This document shows, in pieces, positions 8,550 to 18,004 of a stretch of DNA of 64,000 bases. Numbering within the stretch: the stretch's first letter is position 1; every line of letters starts with the position of its first letter. The position numbers were made by a program, and so were the translations under genes. The notes under the pieces are model-generated. The model was not told the origin of the DNA. It made no database searches and worked only from the letters and a program-made list of their open reading frames with translations. The stretch comes from Altererythrobacter sp. XM-24bin4 (lineage in GTDB: Bacteria > Pseudomonadota > Alphaproteobacteria > Sphingomonadales > Sphingomonadaceae), in assembly GCA_003149575.1 (NCBI GenBank), contig QCWG01000001.1, positions 2,176,334-2,240,333 of the forward strand, in the 5' to 3' direction.

Positions 8550-9416
8550 TTATGCCTCGCTATCCGGTTGATTGTCCACGCTTGCACGCGAATTTACCCG
8601 CGGCGGCTTGCCATGCGATGCAGCCCTGCCGCGCGGGCCGTTGAAGTATTCGTCGATCCACGGATGATCTGTTTCCAGCAATTCTGGGATAGTGCCCACT
8701 GCGATAATTCGTTTGTCGGCAATCACCGCCACACGGTCACAAATCTCATAAAGCGTGTCCAGATCGTGGGTGATCAGGAACACAGTCAGGCCAAGCGTTT
8801 CTTTCAGCTCACGCGTCTGCCGGTCAAACGCAGCCGCACCTATCGGGTCAAGTCCGGCAGTCGGCTCATCCAGGAACAGCAATTCGGGATCAAGCGCCAG
8901 CGCGCGAGCAAGGCCGGCGCGCTTCTTCATACCGCCGGAAAGTTCAGACGGAAATTTGTCGATCGCGTTCTCTGGCAGGCCTGAAAGAATGACCTTGTAG
9001 CGCGCAATCTCGCGGCGCAATTCAGGCTCTATGTCAGGATAGAACTGTTTGATCGGCACTTCGACATTCTCGCCCACGGTCAAGGTCGAGAACAGGGCCC
9101 CGCCCTGAAACAAGACACCCCAGCGGCAACGGACGCCCATGTCTTCATCGATACCCGCTTGTGTAATCGAATTACCAAACACCTCGATTTCGCCAGCCGC
9201 TGGTGTCTGCAAGCCGATAATCGCGCGCATGAGCACCGACTTGCCTGTCCCCGAACCACCAACCACGCCAATAATCTCACCGCGATTGACCTTGAGCGAG
9301 AGGTTTTCGTGAACGACATGTTCGCCGAAAGCGGTCTTCAGGCCCTCAACAACAATCGGATGCTCGCCGCGAAAACGTTCGTGCTGTTGAGGTTCGTGCT
9401 GGTTGAAAATGCTCAT
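8550..9416 (-). CDS. mlaF: ABC transporter ATP-binding protein MlaF-like
   Basis: The ATPase that powers the Mla transporter. The Walker A motif GGSGTGKS is near residue 55, the signature LSGGMKKRAGLARAL near 155, Walker B LLFLDEPTAGLDP near 180, and the H-loop ITHDLDT near 210. The KKRAGLARA form after the signature is typical of MlaF/Mkl proteins. The ATG overlaps the mlaE stop by ATGA, which decides the start over a TTG two codons upstream. The C-terminus (EYFNGPRGRAA) is the usual MlaF tail for contact with its partner, plus about 25 extra residues. Confidence 0.95.
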   Translation of the reverse strand: MSIFNQHEPQQHERFRGEHPIVVEGLKTAFGEHVVHENLSLKVNRGEIIGVVGGSGTGKSVLMRAIIGLQTPAAGEIEVFGNSITQAGIDEDMGVRCRWGVLFQGGALFSTLTVGENVEVPIKQFYPDIEPELRREIARYKVILSGLPENAIDKFPSELSGGMKKRAGLARALALDPELLFLDEPTAGLDPIGAAAFDRQTRELKETLGLTVFLITHDLDTLYEICDRVAVIADKRIIAVGTIPELLETDHPWIDEYFNGPRGRAASHGKPPRVNSRASVDNQPDSEA

Positions 9417-10525
9417 CCCCAACCAACCTCTGTGAAAAATACCGCGAAGAACGCATCAAGCACGATCACTGCAAAGATCGCACTGACCACTGCCATGGTT
9501 GTGCGCAGCCCGACTTCCTCTGAATTCCCGCGCACTTGCATGCCGTGATAACAGCCCGCCAGCGCAATGATCAGGCCGAAGACCGGCGCCTTGATAAGCC
9601 CAACCCACAAATCGTGGGTCGGCACGACTTCTTCGATGCGGGTCAGAAATGTCCAGAAGGGAATACCCAGCAACAGGTCACCCACTACAGCGCCGCCGAT
9701 GATTGCCATGACTGATGCATAAAAGCCCAGCAACGGCATCATGATGACAGCCGCCAAAGTGCGCGGAATTACCAGAGCTTCGACCGGAGATATTCCGATC
9801 GTGCGCATCGCGTCGACCTCTTCGGTCAGCTTCATCGTGCCAATCTGCGCGGCAAAGGCAGAGCCCGAACGGCCCGCAACCATGATTGCCGTCATCAACA
9901 CGCCAAGCTCGCGCAGGGTAATCCGGCCGACCAGATTGATCGTCAGCGATTCAGCGCCAAATTGTTCCAGTTGCACCGAGCCTTGCTGGGCAATCACAAT
10001 TCCGATCAAGAAGCTCATCAATCCGATGATCGGTAACGCGCTGACGCCAACCAATTCGATCTGGCGAACGAATGCCGTCCCCCGGAACCGGCTCGGTTTG
10101 CGCAACAAGTTCCAGACAGCAATCAATATCTGCCCCAGGAAATCGAGCGCGCCTATGGTGCCCACCTGCGCTTTCTCGACCAACTCACCAGTCTTTGCGG
10201 GGATCGGTTGCCACCAGGCCAAACCCTCTGGTTCCTGATACTCACCGCCGCCCGCTGCCTCGACCGCATTGAGCAGCCGACGCGCTCGCTCGCTTGCCCC
10301 GACAATTTCGGCCCCATGCGCCCGTGCGGTCCGGCAAGCAACCCATGCGCCGACCGTGTCTATCTCGCTCACACCTGAAAGATCGATCTCGGCAATTTCT
10401 CCGCTCAACGCGTCAAAATCCTGATCAATCGCGCCAATCGAAGACACCAGATACGGCCCCGACAGCAACAAGCGCCATCCGCCAGCTTCCCGCTCTTCAA
10501 TGGAAAATTCGGCTCCGCCGCTCAT
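9413..10525 (-). CDS. mlaE: STAS-MlaE fusion, permease subunit of lipid ABC transporter
   Basis: A 370-residue protein that joins a STAS-like domain (about residues 1-95, with IAEIDLSGVSEIDTVGAW) to an MlaE permease domain (about 110-370). The permease has five to six membrane segments and the family motifs LGVLMTAIMVAGRSGSAFAAQIGTM and EEVDAMRTIGISP. In E. coli the STAS protein is the separate MlaB; fusion to the permease is common in alphaproteobacteria. I chose the ATG at MSGGAEFS; the further upstream open stretch overlaps the valS region and is not conserved-looking. It starts the operon and diverges from valS with about 106 bases between the starts. Confidence 0.93.
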   Translation of the reverse strand: MSGGAEFSIEEREAGGWRLLLSGPYLVSSIGAIDQDFDALSGEIAEIDLSGVSEIDTVGAWVACRTARAHGAEIVGASERARRLLNAVEAAGGGEYQEPEGLAWWQPIPAKTGELVEKAQVGTIGALDFLGQILIAVWNLLRKPSRFRGTAFVRQIELVGVSALPIIGLMSFLIGIVIAQQGSVQLEQFGAESLTINLVGRITLRELGVLMTAIMVAGRSGSAFAAQIGTMKLTEEVDAMRTIGISPVEALVIPRTLAAVIMMPLLGFYASVMAIIGGAVVGDLLLGIPFWTFLTRIEEVVPTHDLWVGLIKAPVFGLIIALAGCYHGMQVRGNSEEVGLRTTMAVVSAIFAVIVLDAFFAVFFTEVGWG

Positions 10526-10631
10526 GCGGTAAACTATGCGAGGAAAACGGTACGATAACAAGCGCTCTGTTGCGTCGCAGCTTATCAGCCGTTGCACCTT
10601 GCGCGTGGCGCTGGCAAAGGCGCTATCCAAG

Positions 10632-13361
10632 ATGACTACAGAGTTAGATAAAACATTCGATCCCGCCACGATTGAGGCGAAATGGTATTCCCATTGGGAA
10701 GAGAGCGGCGCATTTCGTCCGGAGCGCCCCGACGCCGAGCCGTTCACTATCGTGAACCCTCCGCCGAACGTGACCGGATCGCTCCATATCGGCCATGCGC
10801 TCGATAACACATTGCAGGACATTGTAATCCGTTATGAGCGCCTGCGCGGCAAGGATGCGCTGTGGGTGGTTGGAACGGACCATGCGGGCATCGCGACGCA
10901 GATGGTGGTCGAACGCCAGCTGGAGGAACGTCAGGACAAGCGGACGAATTATTCGCGCGAAGAATTCGTCGACAAGGTGTGGGAATGGAAAGCCGAGAGC
11001 GGCGGAACCATTACAAATCAATTGCGCCGACTGGGCTGTTCGATGGACTGGTCACGCGAGCAGTTCACCATGGACGAGCATTTCACCAAGGCCGTTCTCA
11101 AAGTGTTCGTCGACCTCTACAATGACGGCTTGATCTATCGCGACAAGAGGTTGGTGAACTGGGACCCGAAGCTCAAGACCGCGATTTCCGACCTTGAAGT
11201 CGAGCAGCAGACAATCGCGGGTAGTTTTTGGCACTTCAAATATCCGCTCGCGGACGGTGTAACCCTCGACAACGGACAGGACTTTATCGAAGTCGCGACC
11301 ACGCGGCCCGAAACCATGCTCGCCGATATGGCGGTCGCGGTGCATCCCGATGACGAGCGCTATAAGAGTATCGTCGGCAAGCATGTGATCCTACCGATCA
11401 CCGGTCGTCGAATTCCCATCGTGGCGGACGAACACGCCGATCCCGAGCTGGGCAGCGGCGCGGTAAAGATTACGCCGGGGCACGACTTCAACGACTTCGA
11501 GGTGGGCAAGCGCGCTGGTTTTGCCGCAGCAGACATGCTCAACATGCTCGATGGCAATGCCGATGTTTGTCAGACGGCAGACGGGCTGGTCCCCGATGAA
11601 TTCCTCGGCCTGCACCGCTTTAAGCGCGACGGCCAAGATGGCGCGCGCGAACTGGTGGTGCAGCGGCTGAAGGAACAGGGCTACCTGATCCCGCATATCG
11701 CCAAGACGAAGAAGGGCGAAGAAGTCGAGCATGACGCCGAACCGCGCCAGATCGCGACGCCCTTTGGTGATCGCGGCGGGGTGGTGATCGAGCCGTGGCT
11801 GACCGACCAGTGGTATGTGAATGCCGCGGAGTTGGCTAAGAAGCCGATTGAAGCTGTGCGCGACGGCACCATCGAAATTGTGCCCAAGAGCTGGGAAAAA
11901 ACCTTCTTCAACTGGATGGAGAATATCCAGCCGTGGTGCGTCAGCCGCCAGCTGTGGTGGGGTCACCAGATCCCGGCCTGGTATGACGACGACGGAAACG
12001 TTCATGTAGCCATGACCGAAGAAGAGGCTCAATCGAAGGCTGGCAATGGCGTTAAACTGAGCCGCGACAATGACGTCCTCGACACCTGGTTCTCGTCAGC
12101 CTTGTGGCCCTTCGCCACGCTCGGCTGGCCGGACAAGACCGACTTGCTTGAAAAGCACTACCCCAACGATCTGTTGGTTTCCGGCTTCGACATCCTGTTC
12201 TTCTGGGATGCGCGGATGATGATGGCGGGCTATTTCAACACGGGCCAAGCACCGTGGCCGCGCCTCTATCTGCACGGCCTTGTGCGCGCGGCAGACGGCG
12301 CGAAAATGTCCAAGTCGAAGGGCAATGTGGTCGATCCGCTCGGCCTGATTGACCAGTATGGCGCGGATGCGCTGCGCTTCTTCATGGCGGCGATGGAAAG
12401 CCAGGGCCGCGACATCAAAATGGATGAGAAGCGGGTCGAGGGATATCGCAATTTCGCGACCAAGCTGTGGAATGCAACGCGTTTCTGCCAGTCGAACGGG
12501 ATCGGCGCGTCGAGCACGCTGGCCGCACCCGAAGCCAGGCTTGCGGCGAACCAGTGGATCATCGGCGAGGTCCAACAGACCGTCGAAATGCTTGATGCCG
12601 CCATGGCAGACCTGCGTTTCGACGCGGCGGCCAACACGATCTACCAATTCACCTGGAGCCGCTTCTGCGACTGGTATCTGGAACTGATCAAGCCGGTGTT
12701 TGCAGGCGATGCGGATAGCCCGGCTGCGGTGGAAACCCGCGCGGTTGCCGGATGGGCACTCGATCATATCCTGGTGATGCTGCATCCCTTCATGCCGTTT
12801 ATCACGGAAGAATTGTGGCATGCACTGGGCGCGCGGAAGTATGATCTTATTCTGGCGAAGTGGCCCAATCCGCGTGCCAGCGTCAGCAAGGACGCGACCG
12901 ACGCGATTGACTGGGTAATCGATCTGACAACCAATGTCCGCAGCGCAAAGAACGAGTTAGGTATCCCCCCGGGCGCGAAGCTGGCAGCATTCCTGCCTCA
13001 GGCCTCCACATTGGCAACGAGCACAATCGAGCGCAGCAGCGCCGCGATCGAACGCCTCGCGCGTTTGACACCCGTGACCGTGGGCGAAGCGCCGGCAGGG
13101 GCGGCTATGCAAGTCACAGCTGGCAGTGATGTGTTCATTGTGCCGCTTGAAGGCATTATAGACATTGAGGCTGAGAAAGCGCGTCTGAGCAAGGCGCTTG
13201 AGGCCTCGCAAAAGGAAGCGAAATCCTTGGAAGGGCGTTTGTCCAACGCCAACTTCGTCGAGCGCGCCAAGCCTGAAGCGGTCGAGAAGGCGCGCGAGGA
13301 TTACGCGCATCATTCGGCAGAGGCAGAACGTTTGACCGCGGCGTTGGCGCGGTTGGGGTAA
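10632..13361 (+). CDS. valS: Valyl-tRNA synthetase
   Basis: Charges tRNA-Val with valine in the cytoplasm. The 909-residue class I synthetase has the HIGH motif at residues 52-55 in [19 protein letters not shown], an editing domain in the middle ([19 protein letters not shown]), and the KMSKS loop ([12 protein letters not shown]) near 558. The C-terminal 70 residues form the typical ValRS coiled-coil arm ([19 protein letters not shown]). The start [10 protein letters not shown] matches family length; upstream in-frame codons fall in the divergent promoter region. queE follows after two bases. Confidence 0.98.
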   Translation: MTTELDKTFDPATIEAKWYSHWEESGAFRPERPDAEPFTIVNPPPNVTGSLHIGHALDNTLQDIVIRYERLRGKDALWVVGTDHAGIATQMVVERQLEERQDKRTNYSREEFVDKVWEWKAESGGTITNQLRRLGCSMDWSREQFTMDEHFTKAVLKVFVDLYNDGLIYRDKRLVNWDPKLKTAISDLEVEQQTIAGSFWHFKYPLADGVTLDNGQDFIEVATTRPETMLADMAVAVHPDDERYKSIVGKHVILPITGRRIPIVADEHADPELGSGAVKITPGHDFNDFEVGKRAGFAAADMLNMLDGNADVCQTADGLVPDEFLGLHRFKRDGQDGARELVVQRLKEQGYLIPHIAKTKKGEEVEHDAEPRQIATPFGDRGGVVIEPWLTDQWYVNAAELAKKPIEAVRDGTIEIVPKSWEKTFFNWMENIQPWCVSRQLWWGHQIPAWYDDDGNVHVAMTEEEAQSKAGNGVKLSRDNDVLDTWFSSALWPFATLGWPDKTDLLEKHYPNDLLVSGFDILFFWDARMMMAGYFNTGQAPWPRLYLHGLVRAADGAKMSKSKGNVVDPLGLIDQYGADALRFFMAAMESQGRDIKMDEKRVEGYRNFATKLWNATRFCQSNGIGASSTLAAPEARLAANQWIIGEVQQTVEMLDAAMADLRFDAAANTIYQFTWSRFCDWYLELIKPVFAGDADSPAAVETRAVAGWALDHILVMLHPFMPFITEELWHALGARKYDLILAKWPNPRASVSKDATDAIDWVIDLTTNVRSAKNELGIPPGAKLAAFLPQASTLATSTIERSSAAIERLARLTPVTVGEAPAGAAMQVTAGSDVFIVPLEGIIDIEAEKARLSKALEASQKEAKSLEGRLSNANFVERAKPEAVEKAREDYAHHSAEAERLTAALARLG

Positions 13362-13363
13362 AG

Positions 13364-14098
13364 GTGTCGCTCGTCCTCGCCACTGACGACACCGGCGGGC
13401 CGGAGATTTTTGCGTCATTGCAGGGCGAAGGACCAAGCACGGGTATGCCGGTTGCCTTCATGCGGCTCTCGCGCTGCAATCTGGCCTGCACCTGGTGTGA
13501 CACCGCCTACACGTGGCGCTTTGAAGGCGACAATCGTCCGCACCGCGATGGCGAAACGTTCGAGCGTAAGGCCAATCAGGTGAAGCTCTCCCCTTCGGAA
13601 GCGGCCGAGCGCATCCTTGCGTTGGGACAAAGACGGCTGGTGATCACTGGCGGGGAACCTCTGCTGCAAGGCGGAGCTTTGGCCGAGCTGCTCGCGCAAA
13701 TCCCCGACATGGAGATCGAGATCGAGACCAATGGCACGACCAAGGCGCCATCGCATGTCGATATGCGGGTCGATCAGTATAATGTCAGCCCCAAGCTCGC
13801 GCATTCGGGCAATGAGGCAGAGCTGGCGCTCATCCCCGCGCGGCTTGATGCCTATGCCGCAGATCCGCGGGCCTGGTTCAAATTCGTGATCTCAGAGCCG
13901 TCCGACGTTGACGAGGTGCTCGCATTACAGCGCCGCTATCGCTTCAAGCCCGGACACGTCTTCCTAATGCCCGAAGGAACGGACAGCGAGGCAATCGGTT
14001 CGCGCGCGCGCTGGCTCAGCGAACTATGCCTGAAGCACGGCTTCCGCATGAGCGACCGTCTGCATATCCACCTTTACGGCGATACGCGGGGAACGTGA
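13364..14098 (+). CDS. queE: 7-carboxy-7-deazaguanine synthase
   Basis: A radical SAM enzyme that makes 7-carboxy-7-deazaguanine from 6-carboxy-tetrahydropterin in queuosine biosynthesis. The cluster-binding cysteines are at about residues 38, 42 and 45 in CNLACTWC, followed by DTAYTW. Other signs are FASLQGEGPSTGMP near the N-terminus and VITGGEPLLQ near residue 90. The GTG start, two bases after the valS stop, is the only start that fits family length (244 residues). Other queuosine genes are not in view, so the link to valS is probably only transcriptional. Confidence 0.95.
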   Translation: MSLVLATDDTGGPEIFASLQGEGPSTGMPVAFMRLSRCNLACTWCDTAYTWRFEGDNRPHRDGETFERKANQVKLSPSEAAERILALGQRRLVITGGEPLLQGGALAELLAQIPDMEIEIETNGTTKAPSHVDMRVDQYNVSPKLAHSGNEAELALIPARLDAYAADPRAWFKFVISEPSDVDEVLALQRRYRFKPGHVFLMPEGTDSEAIGSRARWLSELCLKHGFRMSDRLHIHLYGDTRGT

Positions 14099-14100
14099 TT

Positions 14101-14214
14101 ACCCCTGCGAACGCCACATTTGGACAACACGCTCGACGGTCTCTGGTTGACTGCCATTGGTAGAATTGAACTGGTCGAAGTTTTCGTTGCCTATGTTGCT
14201 TTTCGAAGCCCCAA
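14101..14214 (-). other. Intergenic stretch with an open tail, possible gene remnant
   Basis: Between queE and the Alph_Pro_TM gene are 200 bases without a clear gene. On the minus strand one frame is open for about 37 codons and ends IGNENFDQFNS...VERVVQMWRSQG before TAA. It has no ATG, GTG or TTG start, and a TGA stands directly upstream. The composition looks more protein-like than chance, so it may be the 3' end of a lost gene, but I cannot name a family. No tRNA or terminator was seen here. Confidence 0.25.
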
Positions 14215-14298
14215 ATCATTGGATTACAGGGCATGTCGATTAGATCGGTGAGGTTAAGATCGCGTCAACGATAGCTCGCAAGCATGGGCTTTACCCGC

Positions 14299-15051
14299 TC
14301 AGACCATCGCGAATAGACGGCCCGCAATCCACCCCATGGATACCGAAAGCCCCACAGCCAGAAGTCCGTACAACAAGGCAAATCGCTGCGAGAACACCTC
14401 TACTAAGCGTTCAAAGCCGACCTTTCGCACTTGAACTTCCGCAATTGCGGAAGCAATTACTCGGCCGTCGAAAATGGCAAATGTTTCAGCAGTATATTTG
14501 CCAGTTATAACATTTGATGGCAACTGGATTCGGGCCTGATACAGAACCTGCTCGTTGATCTTAACTCCGCCCATGTCTTCATTGTAAAGACCGAGCCTTT
14601 GGCGCAAATCGACCAGGCCAGCGGCAAAACGCGCTTGCCTTTCAGGATCGATCTGACCGGTTGGAGAAAGCTGGATGAATTCCGTTCCGAGCTCGTAAAT
14701 CGCGGCAGTGCGTTCATCAACAATCTCTTCAACAGGGCGCGAAGCGGCAACAGAAAAGAATGACGGGGCCGAGCGGAAATCGCTCGATTGCGCATTCATC
14801 CAGACCCCGGCAATGCGATCTTTTTCGCGGATTGTGATTGGTTCTGTCGGGCCTTTCAGCACCACAACTATGTCGTATTCGGCCCCGCCTCTTTGCCCCC
14901 GCGGATCGAGGATCGCTCCGTAGAGCAACAGCTCAGTACCGGTGAAACCCTGGCGCACTTGCACCTGGTCCTGCGAAACCGCCGGTACCAGGATCGCATC
15001 GCTTTGCCCCATCAGGAAGAAGGCCGCAAACAGGACGAAAAGAGCCCTCAT
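14299..15051 (-). CDS. Alph_Pro_TM family (TIGR02186) membrane-anchored protein
   Basis: A 250-residue protein of the alphaproteobacterial TIGR02186/Alph_Pro_TM family. It has a signal peptide (about residues 1-19), a periplasmic domain with VSQDQVQVRQGFTGTELLLYGA and VVVLKGPTEPITIREKDRIAGVWMN, and one C-terminal membrane segment (about 225-247). Members usually stand next to a TauE/SafE exporter, exactly as here: the upstream gene's stop overlaps this start by ATGA. This supports a shared job in export of a sulfur-containing organic anion, possibly a sulfite or sulfoacetate-type compound, but the substrate is not shown by the sequence. Confidence 0.87.
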   Translation of the reverse strand: MRALFVLFAAFFLMGQSDAILVPAVSQDQVQVRQGFTGTELLLYGAILDPRGQRGGAEYDIVVVLKGPTEPITIREKDRIAGVWMNAQSSDFRSAPSFFSVAASRPVEEIVDERTAAIYELGTEFIQLSPTGQIDPERQARFAAGLVDLRQRLGLYNEDMGGVKINEQVLYQARIQLPSNVITGKYTAETFAIFDGRVIASAIAEVQVRKVGFERLVEVFSQRFALLYGLLAVGLSVSMGWIAGRLFAMV

Positions 15052-15971
15052 AGCGGCGCCACTGTGTAAATTTCGTCAGGCTGAACGGCCAAGCCAACAA
15101 GCATTCGGAGCGCCACTGCCAGCACGATTGCGGCAAGGACAAAGCGCAGGATCTCTGGCTTTGCTTTCATTGCGATTTGGGTGCCAAATTGCGCGCCGAT
15201 AACTGAGCCAAGCAACAACAGACCAGCAAGCACGATATCGACTGCTTGCGTGGTCAGCGCGTGCATCATAGTTGTTGCCATGGTCACGAACAATATCTGG
15301 AACAGCGAGGTTCCAACGACAACGTTCCCGCTCATACCCAGGATGTAGAGCATCGCTGGCACGAGGATAAATCCGCCGCCTACTCCCATTAGCATGGTCA
15401 GAATTCCGACGATGAAACCGAGGAGAAATGGGGCGAGCGGAGAGATATACAAACCGGAACGATAGAACCTCCACCGCATCGGCAATGCCGCAATCACGGG
15501 ATGGTGGCGCCGCCTACGCACCTTTTTTGAAGCTTCACCGTCAGATCTGATCGTCGCCAGAGCTTCTTGCAGCATCAACCCACCTATTGCGCCGAGCATC
15601 AAGACGTAGAGTATGTTGATCGCGATATCGATCTGCCCTACCGCTTGCAGCAATCGGAAGAGAACAGCACCGATAATCGCACCAAAAATGCCGCCTCCGA
15701 CGGTCACTGCCCCCATGCGATAGTCGACACCGCCTCGCCTGCTGTGCGCCAGGACGCCAGAAACGCTCGCGCCAGTGACCTGTGTAGACGCAGACGCAGC
15801 TGCGACCGTGGGCGGAATTCCGTAGAAGATAAGCAGCGGTGTGGTCAGGAAGCCTCCACCTACCCCGAACAGGCCCGACAAGACGCCTGTAACCGCGCCC
15901 AGCAACACAATCAAAAACCCGTTCACAGACAGGTTTGCGATCGGCAAATAGACGGGCAGGATATCTTCCAT
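15048..15971 (-). CDS. TauE/SafE-family sulfite/organosulfonate exporter
   Basis: A 307-residue inner-membrane permease of the TSUP family. It shows two repeats: GAVTGVLSGLFGVGGGFLTTPLLI near the N-terminus and GFIVGILTMLMGVGGGFILVPAMLY after the middle, each carrying the GVGGG motif. About eight membrane segments are predicted by eye, with a basic cytoplasmic loop (KKVRRRRHH) near residue 145. Relatives export sulfite, sulfoacetate or other anions. It is co-transcribed with the Alph_Pro_TM gene. The exact substrate is unknown. Confidence 0.87.
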   Translation of the reverse strand: MEDILPVYLPIANLSVNGFLIVLLGAVTGVLSGLFGVGGGFLTTPLLIFYGIPPTVAAASASTQVTGASVSGVLAHSRRGGVDYRMGAVTVGGGIFGAIIGAVLFRLLQAVGQIDIAINILYVLMLGAIGGLMLQEALATIRSDGEASKKVRRRRHHPVIAALPMRWRFYRSGLYISPLAPFLLGFIVGILTMLMGVGGGFILVPAMLYILGMSGNVVVGTSLFQILFVTMATTMMHALTTQAVDIVLAGLLLLGSVIGAQFGTQIAMKAKPEILRFVLAAIVLAVALRMLVGLAVQPDEIYTVAPL

Positions 15972-16189
15972 AAAGAACGGCCTAGCCCAGCCGTCCCTAG
16001 GTTTAAAGTCGCGACATCGCGCGAGCCGATTTAAAAACGCGAGGAGAGCGTTACAGCAACACCAGATTGCGGTTCTGCGTCTCCTGCGACCCTTTCGCGA
16101 TAGTCGAACGAAAAGCGTGTGGGGGCTTGTGCAATCGTCAAATCAACCCTTGCAACCAGCAACAAATTACGAAAAAGGGCGCTCCAACC

Positions 16190-17413
16190 ATGGCAAAAAA
16201 CAACCCTCCCCTCCGCTCGCTTTTTGCGCCTGTGCGCGCGCTGTTTGTTAGTGATGCATCAGCTGGCATCCTGCTCATCATTGTCGCTGCAGCGGCTTTG
16301 CTGGCGGCGAACTCGCCGCTGGCGGGCGATTACAAGGAATTGTTCTACGGTGATCTGACCTGGACCCCGATCGCAAAGCTCGATGATTTGCATTTGTGGA
16401 TCAACGACGGCCTGATGGCGGTATTCTTCTTCGTCGTCGGCCTCGAAGTGAAACGCGAGCTGATCGAAGGGCAATTGGCAGACCCGATGAAGCGCCGTTT
16501 GCCAGTGGTAGCAGCGGCAGCGGGCATGTTTGTGCCGGCAGCGGTCTACATGCTGGTTTCCGGCGGTGGAGAATATGCAAGCGGTTGGGCGATCCCGGCC
16601 GCGACCGACATCGCTTTCGCCATGGGCGTTCTGGGCTTGTTGGGGAACAGAGTGCCTGCCTCGCTGCGCCTGTTTCTGCTAACAGTGGCGATCGTCGATG
16701 ACATCGGAGCGGTCATGGTGATCGCGCTTTTCTACACTCCTACCATAAAGATGGTCTGGCTAGTGGCTTCTGTTGTGGTGTTTGGATTGATGGTCGGCCT
16801 CAATCGTGCGCGTGTCAGCGTATTATGGCCGTATGTCTTGATGTCCCTCGTCCTTTGGTATTGCGTGCTCAACACAGGCGTCCATGCAACGATCGCCGGC
16901 GTCGTGGCTGCACTGACAATCCCGATGCACGGCAGAAGCGGCAATCACATGCTCGAAAAGCTTGAGCACAATCTTGCACCCTGGAGCGCCTATCTTGTGG
17001 TGCCGGTCTTCGGGTTCGCGAATGCCGGCGTGTCGTTGCAGGGCCTGGGGGTCGAGGCATTGCTCGACCCGCTTCCCTATGCAATCGCCGCCGGTCTGGT
17101 CATAGGCAAGCAGCTCGGCATCTTCACCGCAGTTTGGCTGGCGGTGAAAACCGGGTTTGCGCAAGCACCGGACAATGCAAGCTGGATGGAAATCTACGGT
17201 GTGTCGATCCTGTGCGGCATCGGCTTCACAATGTCGCTGTTCATCGGCGGGTTGGCATTCCCGGGCAATCAGTTGCTTATCGATGAAGCGAAGATCGGCA
17301 TTCTGACCGGTTCCGCCATTTCAGCGATACTGGGCTACATCGTCCTGCGAATGACCACCGCACACACAGCCGAAGAATGCGACGACAAGGGCAATCCGCT
17401 TCCCAAGGAATAA
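16190..17413 (+). CDS. nhaA: Na+/H+ antiporter NhaA
   Basis: NhaA exchanges two protons for one sodium ion and protects against salt and alkaline stress. The 407-residue protein has about twelve membrane segments. The ion-binding Asp pair is in AIVDDIGAVM near residues 169-170, with the conserved PAATDIAFAMGVL segment before it and GIGFTMSLFIGGLAF near the C-terminus. The ATG at MAKNNPP is preceded by GAAAAAGGG; a longer in-frame extension upstream has no antiporter features. The 218 bases between the divergent exporter gene and nhaA hold no riboswitch that I recognise. Confidence 0.96.
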   Translation: MAKNNPPLRSLFAPVRALFVSDASAGILLIIVAAAALLAANSPLAGDYKELFYGDLTWTPIAKLDDLHLWINDGLMAVFFFVVGLEVKRELIEGQLADPMKRRLPVVAAAAGMFVPAAVYMLVSGGGEYASGWAIPAATDIAFAMGVLGLLGNRVPASLRLFLLTVAIVDDIGAVMVIALFYTPTIKMVWLVASVVVFGLMVGLNRARVSVLWPYVLMSLVLWYCVLNTGVHATIAGVVAALTIPMHGRSGNHMLEKLEHNLAPWSAYLVVPVFGFANAGVSLQGLGVEALLDPLPYAIAAGLVIGKQLGIFTAVWLAVKTGFAQAPDNASWMEIYGVSILCGIGFTMSLFIGGLAFPGNQLLIDEAKIGILTGSAISAILGYIVLRMTTAHTAEECDDKGNPLPKE

Positions 17414-17434
17414 CGACGGCGGAGAAGTCGCTGC

Positions 17435-17872
17435 CTACCAGCTGCCGGTATTTTCCATACTGCACCAGGGCTCTTGCGGATCGAGATTGCCTTCCTGCAG
17501 CAACTCGACGGAGATGCCGTCAGGTGATTTGACGAATGCCATATGCCCGTCGCGCGGCGGGCGGTGAATGATGTGGCCTGCATCCAACAGCCTCTGACAT
17601 GTCGCGTAGATATCGTCGACGCGATAGGCCAAGTGGCCAAAGTTGCGCCCTCCATCATACTCTTCCGGCGTGGTGCCATCTTCTGGCGGCCAATTGTGAG
17701 TTAGCTCGACCTCGGCCACACCCTCTTGGCCAGGCGCAGCGAGGAAAATCAGCGTGAACCGCCCCGCTTCGACTTCAAACCGGCGGACCTCTTCCAGACC
17801 GATGAGATTAAAGAATGCCACCGTCGCGTCAGGATCGGTGACACGGATCATGCTGTGCAGATATTTGACCAT
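17435..17872 (-). CDS. gloA: Lactoylglutathione lyase (glyoxalase I)
   Basis: Converts the hemithioacetal of methylglyoxal and glutathione to S-lactoylglutathione. The 145-residue VOC protein has the four metal ligands expected for GloA: His in YLHSMIRV (residue 6), Glu in VAEVELTHNW, His in NFGHLAYRV and Glu in ISVELLQEG. The start at MVKYLHS follows an AGGACAGCTCC-like ribosome-binding region. It is downstream of the porin gene on the same strand but behind a likely terminator, so it is probably transcribed alone. Confidence 0.93.
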   Translation of the reverse strand: MVKYLHSMIRVTDPDATVAFFNLIGLEEVRRFEVEAGRFTLIFLAAPGQEGVAEVELTHNWPPEDGTTPEEYDGGRNFGHLAYRVDDIYATCQRLLDAGHIIHRPPRDGHMAFVKSPDGISVELLQEGNLDPQEPWCSMENTGSW

Positions 17873-17939
17873 GGAGCTGTCCTTTAGTTTACGCCGTTCT
17901 TGCACACATGGCCATCGACCGTCGTTCAAGCAAGTCAAA

Positions 17940-17969
17940 CGGGCACAAGTTCCGAAGAACCCGTGCCCG
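17940..17969 (-). terminator. Likely terminator of the TorF-like porin gene
   Basis: A 13-base stem with two mismatches (cgggcacaagttc / gaacccgtgcccg) and a cgaa loop. On the minus strand it is followed by TTTG. It lies 36 bases past the porin stop and upstream of gloA. Confidence 0.6.
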
Positions 17970-18004
17970 CCAGATGTCTCGTAAATGCCTGAATCTTATT
18001 TGCG

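Noticed and set aside
15972..16189. Ion-sensing riboswitch upstream of nhaA
   Set aside because: The region has only weak inverted repeats and no pattern that I recognise from nhaA-associated RNA motifs.
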